DNA of 7,324 nucleotides, from NCBI GenBank assembly GCA_020201235.1, contig JAIVHD010000243.1, positions 1-7,324 of the forward strand. Direction: 5' to 3'. Shown here piece after piece: positions 1-6,622 of the stretch. Position numbers and translations under genes: made by a program. Each line of letters starts with the position of its first letter. Positions within the stretch are counted from its first letter, which is position 1. Source of the stretch: Lysobacteraceae bacterium (GTDB taxonomy: Bacteria; Pseudomonadota; Gammaproteobacteria; Xanthomonadales; Wenzhouxiangellaceae). The notes below the pieces were generated by a model. It had not been told where the DNA came from. It ran no database searches and worked only from the letters and a program-made list of their open reading frames with translations.

Positions 1-1179
1 GACCGGAATGGTCTGCGCGTCGACCAGGCTGCACGGCAAGTTGAACAATGCGACACCGTCGGCCGTACTGCCCGAATTCTGGATGTCGGGCGAGAAATCA
101 TCCGCCTGTGCGAACACCGGGCTGGCGTTGGCGAGTGATGAGATCGGCCCGCCAACGACCACTGTGGTTTCCGGCCCCACGATCGTTGCCAGCGAGAACT
201 TCGTCCAGGTGTAATCGGTGCCACCGGCAGCCAGGCACCAGCCGGTCAAATCGACCGATGTCGAACCGGCGTTGAATAGCTCAACCCATTCCAGGCCGTC
301 GTCGCTGCCTGATGCGTCGTAAAACACTTCCGACAAGACGATCGCCGCGCCACCTGGCGGCTCGGTGATGCTGATCTCGATCACAGCCTCGGCGAGGAGC
401 CCACCAAGGTCGCTGACGCTGGCCAAGATCGAGTGGCTGCCGATGCCAAGACCGGAAACCTGGATGCTGGCGCCACTGCCGATGATGCCGTCCAGGCTGG
501 AGCTCCAGACCACTGTGGTGCCGAGATCGCCGTCTTCAAGATCGATCGCGCTTGCGGAAAAACCAATGTCTGAGCCGAAGGAGAAACTGGCTCCACTTGC
601 CGGAGTCAGAATCGTGATTTCCGGAGCAGTATTGGCCGTTTCGCCCGAACCCAGGCCGGTGACGCCGGGATCAGGCACCGGCTGGATCTGCCATTGCCCT
701 AAAAGCCCTGTTCGTTGGATGCTCTGGCCAGATCCCGCGTCGGCAACATTGACCGCGCCGACATGACCGGCGGCATCAAGCAGCCCGTTGCTGTTGGTCT
801 CGCCATAGATCACGCTGTCGACCGGAACGGTTTGCGGCCCAACCTGGGCACAGCGCAGATTAAATAAGGCCACGCCGTCGGCCGTGGCCCCCGAATTCTG
901 AAGGCCCGGCGAGAACTGAAACTCCATATCAAACACCGGATTGGCGTTGTCCAGCGCCGAGACAGGCCCGCCAAGAACAAAAGTCCCACCAGCCGGTATC
1001 CGGCACGCGCCGGTATCACAAGCATCCAGTGGAATCAGACTGTTGGTGTAATCATTGCCGCCGGAACCGATACACAAATCATCCAGCGATAACGCCTGCT
1101 CGGTGGTATTGAACAACTCGATCCATTCCAGACCTGAATCGGCACCCGACGGGTCGTAGAGAACTTCGCTGAGCACCAC
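1..1179 (-). repeat. Diverged tandem duplication of lamin-tail domains (LTD2 and LTD3) within the secreted gene
   Basis: LTD2 (from about 1179 down to 706) and LTD3 (from about 345 to the window edge) are clearly related. Shared stretches include VLSEV-YD-SG-D-GLEW-ELFN at residues 844-866 and 1123-1145, and QNSG-TADGVALFNL at 936-950 and 1209-1223, ending in QT-PV. The resemblance is also visible in DNA, for example 44-110 against 860-930. An Ig-like segment (about 636-361) sits between them. LTD1 (about 1722-1201) is more distant. The pattern points to internal duplication of an LTD plus linker; further copies may follow outside the window. Confidence 0.8.
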
Positions 1180-3705
1180 GGATCCGGACGGGATGGTGAA
1201 GAATTCGCCATTTACGCGGGTTCCCGGCGAAAACAGCGCACCATCGGATTCGATCAGGCTCGAGTGCCGGGCAAACGGCGCATTGGCGAAATCCGGGGAT
1301 CGCACGATCGACTGGTCGTCGACCGCCGAGCCGTCATAGATGACGCTCTGAACGATGGAGCCACCGGCATCGGCCAGCGTCACCGCATGGCCGCTGCTGT
1401 TGTTCAGCGACAATCCGCCACTACTGGCAACAAATACCCGGCCGCCGGCGGCCGCCGTGCCGAACGCTCCGGTCGGGTTGCCGCCGCCGAACACCACCAC
1501 CGCTTCGCGCGGCGGAATCACGCTGCCCGGCGGAAAGCTGTGCCGAATCGGTCCGGTGGTGGTCGAATCGGAAAGCGTCCAGCCGCTGATATCGACCGCT
1601 GTAGTGCCGGTGTTGAGCAGTTCGACGAACTCGTCGTTTGTGGCCGAGCGCACGCCATCGCCATTGGCGTCGCCGGCCAACCCGCTGGCCGGATCGACCA
1701 GCAACTCATTGATGATGACCTGCGGAAAGTTGATCTCGCTGGTGATCAGGTCGGCCTTGCCGCGCGGCAGAATCTGGTAGCCGCTGTTCAGCGGCACCCA
1801 GGAGTCGAACTGACTGGCGATACCGATCACGTCAAAGGCTTCGGTCGGCGTATTCGAGCCCGGAAGATCAGTCGTGTCATCGATGCGCAGCGTCGCGAAA
1901 TCAATGCCATTGTCGGTAATGACCAGGTTGCCATTGCCGGCCTCGGGAATCGAGCCGCTGCTGATGGTTATATTGTTCAGGCGAATCAGACGCCCTTCGA
2001 TGGCCTCCCCCAGTTCGGCCACAGTCACGACCTGGGGGGTGGGTACTGTGCCCGTACCCAGTCGCAGAAAGCCGAAATTGCCAAATGGCTCGGCCACCAC
2101 CAACTCGGCCTGGCCGCCGAACTGTTCGACTTCGCCGATCCACTCAACGCGGTCACCGCGGCCGATAGCCGGGTCGATCCGGCTGTCGAAAATCTGCAAA
2201 CCTCCGCTCGCGTCCTGTACATACGCAATTGTGACGAAATCGTTGAACAGGCCGGGCTCGGCCGTCATCACACCCTCAATTCGCGCCGCGCAAGTTCGCG
2301 TGCTTAATACGCCTTGGTCATTGACTGCGCGAAGCAGCGCAATCGGCGTTACACCGGCGAAATAACAAGCCGATGGCGACAACTCGTCGCCGGCCGGAGA
2401 ATTTCCGGCAACGATCCGAAAGTCGACGCGAGCGCCATCGGCCTGCGGCGGGATGGTCGCGACCCAGGTGTTGCCCGTCGACAGACTCATCGCGATCGTC
2501 GGCTGGACGAGGCCATCGACCCAATACCGGACCTCGGCGCTCTCGGCCTGATCAAGATCGGCCTCGACCGTAACCGCCTCGCTGGCCAGCGGAACCCGCG
2601 GATTGTGCACTACCGCGCGGATCGCCGGCGGATAATCGCCAATCAGCCCGGCGCCGCTGTCGGCCGGGAACGAACGCGGCGCAATCCCGCAGGCGTGAAT
2701 CCGATAGCTGGAGCCGTCGGAAATCAAATGGATCGTGCCCGGCAATCCGAACATGCCGCCGGCCGCAGCATCGTCACAATCGGCGATGCCGTCGGCCAGA
2801 GAATCGTCCGAGCGGTCGTCGGAAAGATCACCCGGGTTTTGCTGGAAGAACACCGGTGTCTGACCGAACGAATCCGGCGTGGCCTTGATCCGGCTAACGA
2901 CGACAGCCCTGGGATGGCCAAAATTATTGGCCATGGAATTCTGGTTGATCGCCACTTCGGCAGCCAGATCATTCAGGAAGCTGGCGTTCGAGCTGGTCTC
3001 CGAGCCGTGATGGTTGACGGTATAGACATCGACATCCATCAACTCCATACCGGTCGGCGTCTCGATATCGGCAACGCCGGTATCGGGATTGCCGGTAAGA
3101 TCGCCGCCGATCCAGATATCGACATCGCCAAGTGTCACGACCAGGCTAACCGACACGTTGTTCTCGAACTGCGAAGCGCCCGTAACATCAATCACAGGCC
3201 CGTTACACACTTCGCCGTTCACCGTCCAGATCCTGAAAGAAGCGCCGCCACCCAGGTCGTGCTCAGTGCACGCCGGAACCGTCGTACGGTTGTGCATGCT
3301 CGCGCCAAAGGCATAATCGCCATAGGCAAATGTAGACGGCACCTGGATAAATTCGCCACGATCATAAGTGATGACCGTCGGCGGCAATGGGACGAACTGA
3401 AAGACATTTTCCATTCGTCCAATATGATCTTCGTCGTAGTGCGTCGCGACGATAAAATCAAGGCTGGAAATGATCCCGGAGTCAATCAAATCGTTGATGA
3501 AATCCTCGATTCCCTCATCGCTGCCGCGAATGCCGGTACCGGCATCCACCAACACCGCCCGGCCGGTCGGCGATACCACGACAGTGGCTGAACCTTGCTC
3601 AATATCGGGATAATAAACGCGAAGATACTGCGCTTCTGCGGTACAAATCGCTACCATCATCAAAACCACGCCGGCGATCGCCGGCATCACACGCAAGCTT
3701 CTCAT
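1..3705 (-). CDS. Secreted ComEC-like metallo-beta-lactamase protein with OB-like, Ig-like and at least three lamin-tail domains (C-terminus outside window)
   Basis: The minus strand is open for 1235 codons from ATG 3705 to the left edge, with no stop. A Shine-Dalgarno GGAG lies 7 nt upstream. Residues 1-25 form a signal peptide (MRSLRV, hydrophobic core, cut near AEA-Q). Residues 27-345 are a ComEC-like metallo-beta-lactamase domain: DIEQGSA (34-40), LVDAG (52-56), metal motif H89-x-D91-x-D93-H94, GGD202, NHHGSETSS (231-239) and GHP (263-265). Residues 363-436 look Ig-like. Residues 454-656 look like an OB-fold segment of extracellular nucleases (YVQDASGGLQIF, 495-506). Lamin-tail domains start near 662, 843 and 1121, with an Ig/cadherin-like segment at 1024-1115. 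LTD1 carries a DxNxDG calcium-type loop (679-684). ComEC-type domains are linked to DNA degradation or uptake, so a secreted nuclease or phosphodiesterase is inferred; substrate and C-terminal anchor are unknown. Confidence 0.9.
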   Translation of the reverse strand, partial: MRSLRVMPAIAGVVLMMVAICTAEAQYLRVYYPDIEQGSATVVVSPTGRAVLVDAGTGIRGSDEGIEDFINDLIDSGIISSLDFIVATHYDEDHIGRMENVFQFVPLPPTVITYDRGEFIQVPSTFAYGDYAFGASMHNRTTVPACTEHDLGGGASFRIWTVNGEVCNGPVIDVTGASQFENNVSVSLVVTLGDVDIWIGGDLTGNPDTGVADIETPTGMELMDVDVYTVNHHGSETSSNASFLNDLAAEVAINQNSMANNFGHPRAVVVSRIKATPDSFGQTPVFFQQNPGDLSDDRSDDSLADGIADCDDAAAGGMFGLPGTIHLISDGSSYRIHACGIAPRSFPADSGAGLIGDYPPAIRAVVHNPRVPLASEAVTVEADLDQAESAEVRYWVDGLVQPTIAMSLSTGNTWVATIPPQADGARVDFRIVAGNSPAGDELSPSACYFAGVTPIALLRAVNDQGVLSTRTCAARIEGVMTAEPGLFNDFVTIAYVQDASGGLQIFDSRIDPAIGRGDRVEWIGEVEQFGGQAELVVAEPFGNFGFLRLGTGTVPTPQVVTVAELGEAIEGRLIRLNNITISSGSIPEAGNGNLVITDNGIDFATLRIDDTTDLPGSNTPTEAFDVIGIASQFDSWVPLNSGYQILPRGKADLITSEINFPQVIINELLVDPASGLAGDANGDGVRSATNDEFVELLNTGTTAVDISGWTLSDSTTTGPIRHSFPPGSVIPPREAVVVFGGGNPTGAFGTAAAGGRVFVASSGGLSLNNSSGHAVTLADAGGSIVQSVIYDGSAVDDQSIVRSPDFANAPFARHSSLIESDGALFSPGTRVNGEFFTIPSGSVVLSEVLYDPSGADSGLEWIELFNTTEQALSLDDLCIGSGGNDYTNSLIPLDACDTGACRIPAGGTFVLGGPVSALDNANPVFDMEFQFSPGLQNSGATADGVALFNLRCAQVGPQTVPVDSVIYGETNSNGLLDAAGHVGAVNVADAGSGQSIQRTGLLGQWQIQPVPDPGVTGLGSGETANTAPEITILTPASGASFSFGSDIGFSASAIDLEDGDLGTTVVWSSSLDGIIGSGASIQVSGLGIGSHSILASVSDLGGLLAEAVIEISITEPPGGAAIVLSEVFYDASGSDDGLEWVELFNAGSTSVDLTGWCLAAGGTDYTWTKFSLATIVGPETTVVVGGPISSLANASPVFAQADDFSPDIQNSGSTADGVALFNLPCSLVDAQTIPV

Positions 3706-3745
3706 CCTCTCTCTCCACTGTTACAGGGGCCTTCCAACGACGCGA

Positions 3746-3751
3746 AGTATA
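3746..3751 (-). promoter_or_regulatory. Possible -10 box for the secreted metallo-beta-lactamase gene
   Basis: Read on the minus strand the bases are TATACT, a near-consensus sigma-70 -10 hexamer, about 40 bp upstream of ATG 3705. No good -35 hexamer lies at 16-18 bp; TTGCGG is present but only 13 bp away. The call rests on one hexamer and its position. Confidence 0.3.
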
Positions 3752-3894
3752 GGCAGCCCTGTATCCGCAAGATGTGCGCCTGCTCACAAACAGCAAAGAT
3801 CGCTCGATCCAATGAAGACCTTCAATCGATTAAGGCTGATGAACCCCGGCTTATTCACCATCCCATCCATTAAGGAATTATTACCGTTTATAAA

Positions 3895-3921
3895 CTTGGC
3901 GTTCTTGGCGGCTTTGCGAGA
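3895..3921 (+). repeat. Dispersed CTTGGCG-type intergenic repeat, copy 1
   Basis: This 27-bp copy starts CTTGGCGTTCTTGGCGG and ends in GCGAGA, followed by an A-run and ATTCGG. It matches the minus strand of 5794-5820 at 26 of 27 positions and partly matches 4268-4302. The short internal period (CTTGGCG then CTTGGCG) is typical of dispersed intergenic repeats in environmental bacteria. Function is unknown. Confidence 0.65.
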
Positions 3922-3966
3922 AAAATTCGGGGTCGGTACGTGAGTCGCTGTTTCTTGTGCGCGTTG

Positions 3967-4236
3967 TTACTAATACAATCAGAAGTATTGCCGCATTCAG
4001 CTTGTCTCTCGGCGCGTGTGGCAAGGCGTCGGCGCGAAGTCTGTAGCTGGGCCTACATCGAGCGACGACAACGCAGTCCACACGCGCCGAGAGGCAAGCC
4101 CTTCGGGGGCTCCGGACGAATCCGCCTGCGGCGTTAAGGTGACTCGACGTAGACCAACTATGCCTTCGCCGCCTTGCCTTGCAGGCGAATCCGTCCGGAG
4201 CCCTGAATGTGGCAATACTTCTGATTGTATTCGTAA
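3967..4236. repeat. 270-bp nested inverted-repeat element with three-way-junction (cloverleaf-like) symmetry
   Basis: Three pairs of inverted arms are arranged A-B-B'-C-C'-A'. The outer arms A (3967-4000) and A' (4203-4236) pair at 32 of 34 positions. B (4001-4021) and B' (4078-4098) pair at 20 of 21. C (4107-4129) and C' (4181-4203) pair at 21 of 23. Each inner arm continues into a shorter hairpin: TGTAG/CTACA at 4042-4046 and 4053-4057, and GCGGCG...CGCCGC at 4128-4133 and 4167-4172. The arms abut with almost no unpaired sequence at the junction. No transposase or convincing coding frame lies inside, and no clear target-site duplication flanks it. It could be a MITE-like non-autonomous element, a REP/BIME-like palindromic repeat, or a structured RNA. 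Confidence 0.85.
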
Positions 4237-4267
4237 GCTTTTCGACGCACTCATTCTCACCATTCCA

Positions 4268-4302
4268 TTGGTGTTCTTGGCGTCTTCGCGTCTTGGCGAG
4301 AG
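4268..4302 (+). repeat. Dispersed CTTGGCG-type intergenic repeat, copy 2 (diverged)
   Basis: The copy contains GTTCTTGGCGTCTTCGCGTC followed by TTGGCGAGAG. As with copy 1, it is followed by an A-run and ATTCGG (to 4318), suggesting that a longer unit of about 36-50 bp is shared. Copies 1 and 2 lie in the same orientation on either side of the nested inverted repeat. Confidence 0.55.
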
Positions 4303-4448
4303 CAAAAAATTGATTCGGAAAAGATCAACCCAAAAAATCTGCTCAACCGCTGTTATTTATCTGCGCACATCATGCACTTCGAACCCTCTCCGAGCGAAAC
4401 ATCTACCCACAGATTTTGCGAAGGAGCCAAAAAAAATTCAATTCAATC

Positions 4449-4475
4449 ATCTGCGGACATCTGCGTAATCTGCGG
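4449..4475 (+). repeat. Short ATCTGCG tandem array
   Basis: Three consecutive units begin ATCTGCG at 4449, 4459 and 4468, with a period of 9-10 bp. A related single unit, ATCTGCGCACATC, lies at 4359-4371. Arrays of this type occur in spacers of many environmental bacterial genomes. No function is inferred. Confidence 0.55.
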
Positions 4476-4580
4476 TTCGCTTTAAAATAGCTGAAACACG
4501 TACCTGATCCAGTAAAACAACGCGCCGAACAGTGGGGAAAAGTTAGTCTGCTTTGGAACACGATGTTAAACTGACCGTTC

Positions 4581-4586
4581 TATAAT
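4581..4586 (+). promoter_or_regulatory. Probable -10 box (TATAAT) for the orphan secreted protein gene
   Basis: A perfect TATAAT lies 16 bp before ATG 4603. Transcription would start near 4592, leaving a leader of only about 10 nt. This fits the weak ribosome binding site (only GGGTGG at 4591-4596). No good -35 hexamer is present at the usual distance, so the promoter may need an activator. Confidence 0.45.
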
Positions 4587-4602
4587 ACGTGGGTGGCGCA
4601 AA

Positions 4603-5709
4603 ATGATGCTCAATCGGTTCGGCCTGACTATCTTTTTCACCTTACATTTTTTCTTTTCTGCAGCCTGGGGATTGGAAACAGTCGGTTACTTCTGCAACCA
4701 CTGCGTCGACTTCCAATCCGCAAGAAGCCAGGCGATCTTGAATGCGGCCAACATCACCTGCGACCATGCAGGCGGGGCAAACCCGGTTTTAAATCCTGAT
4801 GCTGACGTACAGTGCTCCGCGCCACAGCGGATTGTCATTCTCGGCAATCACTTATCAGATCAAGTGTATTCATTTCTGGTTACTCGCGATGATCAATCCC
4901 CGTGGGCTCCCCAGGCAGAACCGTTCGACTTGACGAGCAGTGAAAATCTGTCCTATCGCACGGTTCTCGATCTTCGTCGTCAATGGGAAACCATGATGGC
5001 TGCGGGTATCGAACTCCAGTCAGAACCCATGCGAGCGCTGCTCCAAGGCGGTAAGAACAACAATTGTCCACAAGGAACCGCGCTGGATGCATTTTTGGAC
5101 AACGGTGCACAACAGGCGATACGCGATCAGATCGCCGCCACGGTTACGGCGCAGTTGCAGGAGTTCCAAAACGATGCCCCCTGGTTTCGACGTGTTGGGC
5201 AGTTTTTTTCTTTTGGCATTTCACGCGGTGGCGTCAGCGCCAGTCTTGCATTAACCGAATCCGATGCCGTTCAGAGGCACTTTTCGTTTGCCTTTATGAA
5301 CAGTGAAGGCGGTAACCTGTTCGATTTGCCCGATCGCCTGGTTTACGAAGTTGAACTGGCGACCATGAGCGGCGGGCAGGCGGTTGCCGAAATCAACCTT
5401 CGTGAAAGTCTCTCGCGGGTCGCGGGTGTTGAGCTTCAAAGACTGCTCGCGGCGCAAATTGATGTGACCAACGAATGCGTGCTCGAAAAGCTGGGTCGGC
5501 TCGATGACGGCGATCCCGGCCGGGAGTTTCGAATCGGTGGTGGCGGGCTGATTGACCCCGGCAACACCTTTGGCACCGGCGGTTCATCGGCCGGCGCACC
5601 CGGTTCATCAGGAATGTGCACCTTCGATTTCTTTAGCAATGGCCGGTTTCAGTTTACATTCAGAGCTCCTTGTAATTCTGTTTCAGATACAGAACAGATC
5701 AAACCCTGA
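4603..5709 (+). CDS. Unrecognised secreted protein with eight cysteines
   Basis: This 368-residue protein matches no family I recognise. The first 23 residues form a signal peptide (Asn/Arg start, long Phe/Leu-rich core, likely cut after AAWG). The mature part has eight cysteines (31, 34, 53, 71, 155, 292, 339, 357), an even number that would suit disulfides in the periplasm or outside. C31-x-x-C34 lacks a following His, so it is not a c-type haem site. Residues 165-190 look helical and 313-337 form a Gly/Ser/Pro-rich linker before a short Phe-rich tail. Met 1 or Met 2 (4606) could be the start; neither has a strong Shine-Dalgarno. Codon use is more AT-rich than in the neighbouring genes, and repeats flank it on both sides, which hints at an accessory gene. 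It converges with the response regulator gene. Confidence 0.8.
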   Translation: MMLNRFGLTIFFTLHFFFSAAWGLETVGYFCNHCVDFQSARSQAILNAANITCDHAGGANPVLNPDADVQCSAPQRIVILGNHLSDQVYSFLVTRDDQSPWAPQAEPFDLTSSENLSYRTVLDLRRQWETMMAAGIELQSEPMRALLQGGKNNNCPQGTALDAFLDNGAQQAIRDQIAATVTAQLQEFQNDAPWFRRVGQFFSFGISRGGVSASLALTESDAVQRHFSFAFMNSEGGNLFDLPDRLVYEVELATMSGGQAVAEINLRESLSRVAGVELQRLLAAQIDVTNECVLEKLGRLDDGDPGREFRIGGGGLIDPGNTFGTGGSSAGAPGSSGMCTFDFFSNGRFQFTFRAPCNSVSDTEQIKP

Positions 5710-5793
5710 TCCCTATGAGCTTGAGCTTAAATATCAGCCATAAAAAAATCGGCTCGTCCGCAGAATTTATGGGCGCACAGAGAAGATGTTTCC

Positions 5794-5820
5794 TCTCGCC
5801 AAGCCGCCAAGAACGCCAAG
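5794..5820 (-). repeat. Dispersed CTTGGCG-type intergenic repeat, copy 3 (inverted)
   Basis: Read on the minus strand this is the same 27-bp sequence as copy 1 (3895-3921), with one mismatch. With copies 1 and 2 on the plus strand, it gives an inverted pair that brackets the orphan secreted gene. The rest of the 208-bp spacer 5710-5917 holds no gene and no clear terminator with a T-run. Confidence 0.65.
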
Positions 5821-5893
5821 GATTTCAGCGGATCTCTTCGGGCAACGAATGGGGTTACTAACGTGAGACCAGCAGAATCAAATCATGCGAATG

Positions 5894-5917
5894 GCCGCAA
5901 TTGCAGAATTCTGCGGC
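5894..5917. other. Palindrome directly after the response regulator stop codon
   Basis: GCCGCA at 5894-5899 pairs with TGCGGC at 5912-5917, and a perfect 12-bp palindrome, GCAGAATTCTGC, occupies 5903-5914 inside it. It abuts the TGA (5918-5920 on the minus strand). It could act as a transcript-end hairpin or mRNA stabiliser, but no T-run follows on the minus strand, so a classical intrinsic terminator is not supported. Confidence 0.45.
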
Positions 5918-6622
5918 TCAGATCGCGCCGATTTCGAACGCCTTGAGCACCGCGCGGGTGCGGTCTCTTACGCCGAGCTTGGAGAGAATGCTCGAGACGT
6001 GGTTTTTGACCGTGCCCTCGGCGACGTTGAGGGCATTGGCGATTTCCTTGTTGGAGTAACCCCCGGCCATCAGCCGCAGGATTTCGGTTTCGCGTTCGGT
6101 CAATGGATCGGGGCGATCGAGGCTGGAGAATTTCAGGCGTGATTTGCCCAGGCCTGCGAGCAAGCGCTCGGTGACCGCCGGCTTGACCATGGTCTGGCCT
6201 TCGGAAACCCGACGAACGGCACCGACTAGTTCTTCCAACGAGACATCCTTGAGCAAATAGCCGCGCGCGCCGGTGCGAATGCCGTCGAGCACCAGGTCAT
6301 CCTCGTCGAAGGTGGTCAGGATGATGGTTGGCGGCAGTTGGCCGGCCTGGTTCAATTCGCGCAGCACTTCGAGGCCGTTCTTTCGCGGCATCCGAATATC
6401 GAGCAACATGACGTCGGGCGAGATCTCCGGCACCATCGCGATGGCCTCTTCGCCATCGGCCGCCTCGGCCACGACAACAATATCGTCGACCAGCTCCAGC
6501 AGCGAGCGCACGCCCTGGCGTACCAGCGTTTGGTCATCGACCAGCATCACCCGGATCCTGGTCGGGTTCTCGCCCGCCTTCTCGCCCGCCTTCTCGCCCG
6601 CCTTCTCGCTCGCCTTCGTCAC
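5918..6622 (-). CDS. NarL/FixJ-family response regulator
   Basis: It is a DNA-binding response regulator of 234 residues, phosphorylated by the kinase encoded just upstream. The receiver domain (about 22-140) shows VMLVDDQ with D29/D30, phospho-acceptor D75 in LLDIRMP, T103/T104 and K125 in YLLKD. The LuxR-type helix-turn-helix (about 172-232) shows LTERETEILRLMAGGYSNKE followed by IA. The start is placed at GTG 6622, which overlaps the kinase stop in GTGA and has GGAG 8 nt upstream. The alternative ATG at 6646 adds eight residues but has no Shine-Dalgarno and sits inside the kinase frame. The N-terminus carries an unusual KASE-KAGE-KAGE-KAGE stretch encoded by a 12-bp tandem repeat. Targets are unknown. 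Confidence 0.95.
   Translation of the reverse strand: MTKASEKAGEKAGEKAGENPTRIRVMLVDDQTLVRQGVRSLLELVDDIVVVAEAADGEEAIAMVPEISPDVMLLDIRMPRKNGLEVLRELNQAGQLPPTIILTTFDEDDLVLDGIRTGARGYLLKDVSLEELVGAVRRVSEGQTMVKPAVTERLLAGLGKSRLKFSSLDRPDPLTERETEILRLMAGGYSNKEIANALNVAEGTVKNHVSSILSKLGVRDRTRAVLKAFEIGAI
6567..6614 (-). repeat. Four-unit 12-bp tandem repeat at the start of the response regulator
   Basis: Four units of TTCTCGCCCGCC (plus strand) lie head to tail at 6567, 6579, 6591 and 6603. The fourth has one change (CCC to CTC). On the minus strand they encode Lys-Ala-Gly-Glu three times and Lys-Ala-Ser-Glu once. A 12-bp unit keeps the frame, so gain or loss of copies would change the length of the charged N-terminal tail without breaking the gene. 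Confidence 0.9.

Larger units (their letters stand above)
3706..4602. other. 897-bp non-coding spacer between divergent genes, rich in repeats
   Basis: No convincing gene was found. Short frames here, such as those spanning 3940-4137, 4016-4468 and 3997-4305 on either strand, cross the inverted-repeat element and look like products of its symmetry. The spacer holds a possible promoter for the minus-strand gene (3746-3751), two CTTGGCG-type repeats (3895-3921 and 4268-4302), the large nested inverted repeat (3967-4236), an ATCTGCG array (4449-4475) and a TATAAT box before the plus-strand gene (4581-4586). The stretches 3752-3894 and 4303-4448 show nothing further that I can name, apart from an isolated ATCTGCGCACATC at 4359-4371. 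Confidence 0.7.

Noticed and set aside
1264..2307. Plus-strand 347-codon frame as a gene
   Set aside because: It lies fully antisense to the LTD/OB-encoding frame, which has clear domain motifs. Its own translation is low in hydrophobic cores and rich in Arg/Ala/Gly, with no recognisable motif.
2314..3591. Plus-strand 425-codon frame as a gene
   Set aside because: It is antisense to the metallo-beta-lactamase domain, whose catalytic motifs are intact on the minus strand. The plus-strand product shows no domain or signal.
3940..4468. Short frames on both strands inside the spacer
   Set aside because: They run across the nested inverted repeat. Frames on opposite strands share peptides such as IQSEVLPHS only because the arms are complementary.
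3895..4475. CRISPR array from the short repeats in the spacer
   Set aside because: The repeats are few, unevenly spaced, diverged and in different classes. There are no regular spacers and no cas genes.
4631..4707. C31-x-x-C34 of the orphan protein as a cytochrome c haem site
   Set aside because: The residue after the second Cys is Val, not His, so the CxxCH motif is absent.
5676..5694. Hairpin TTCTGT...ACAGAA near the end of the orphan gene as a terminator
   Set aside because: The stem is only 6 bp, it is AT-rich, lies inside the coding region and has no T-run after it.
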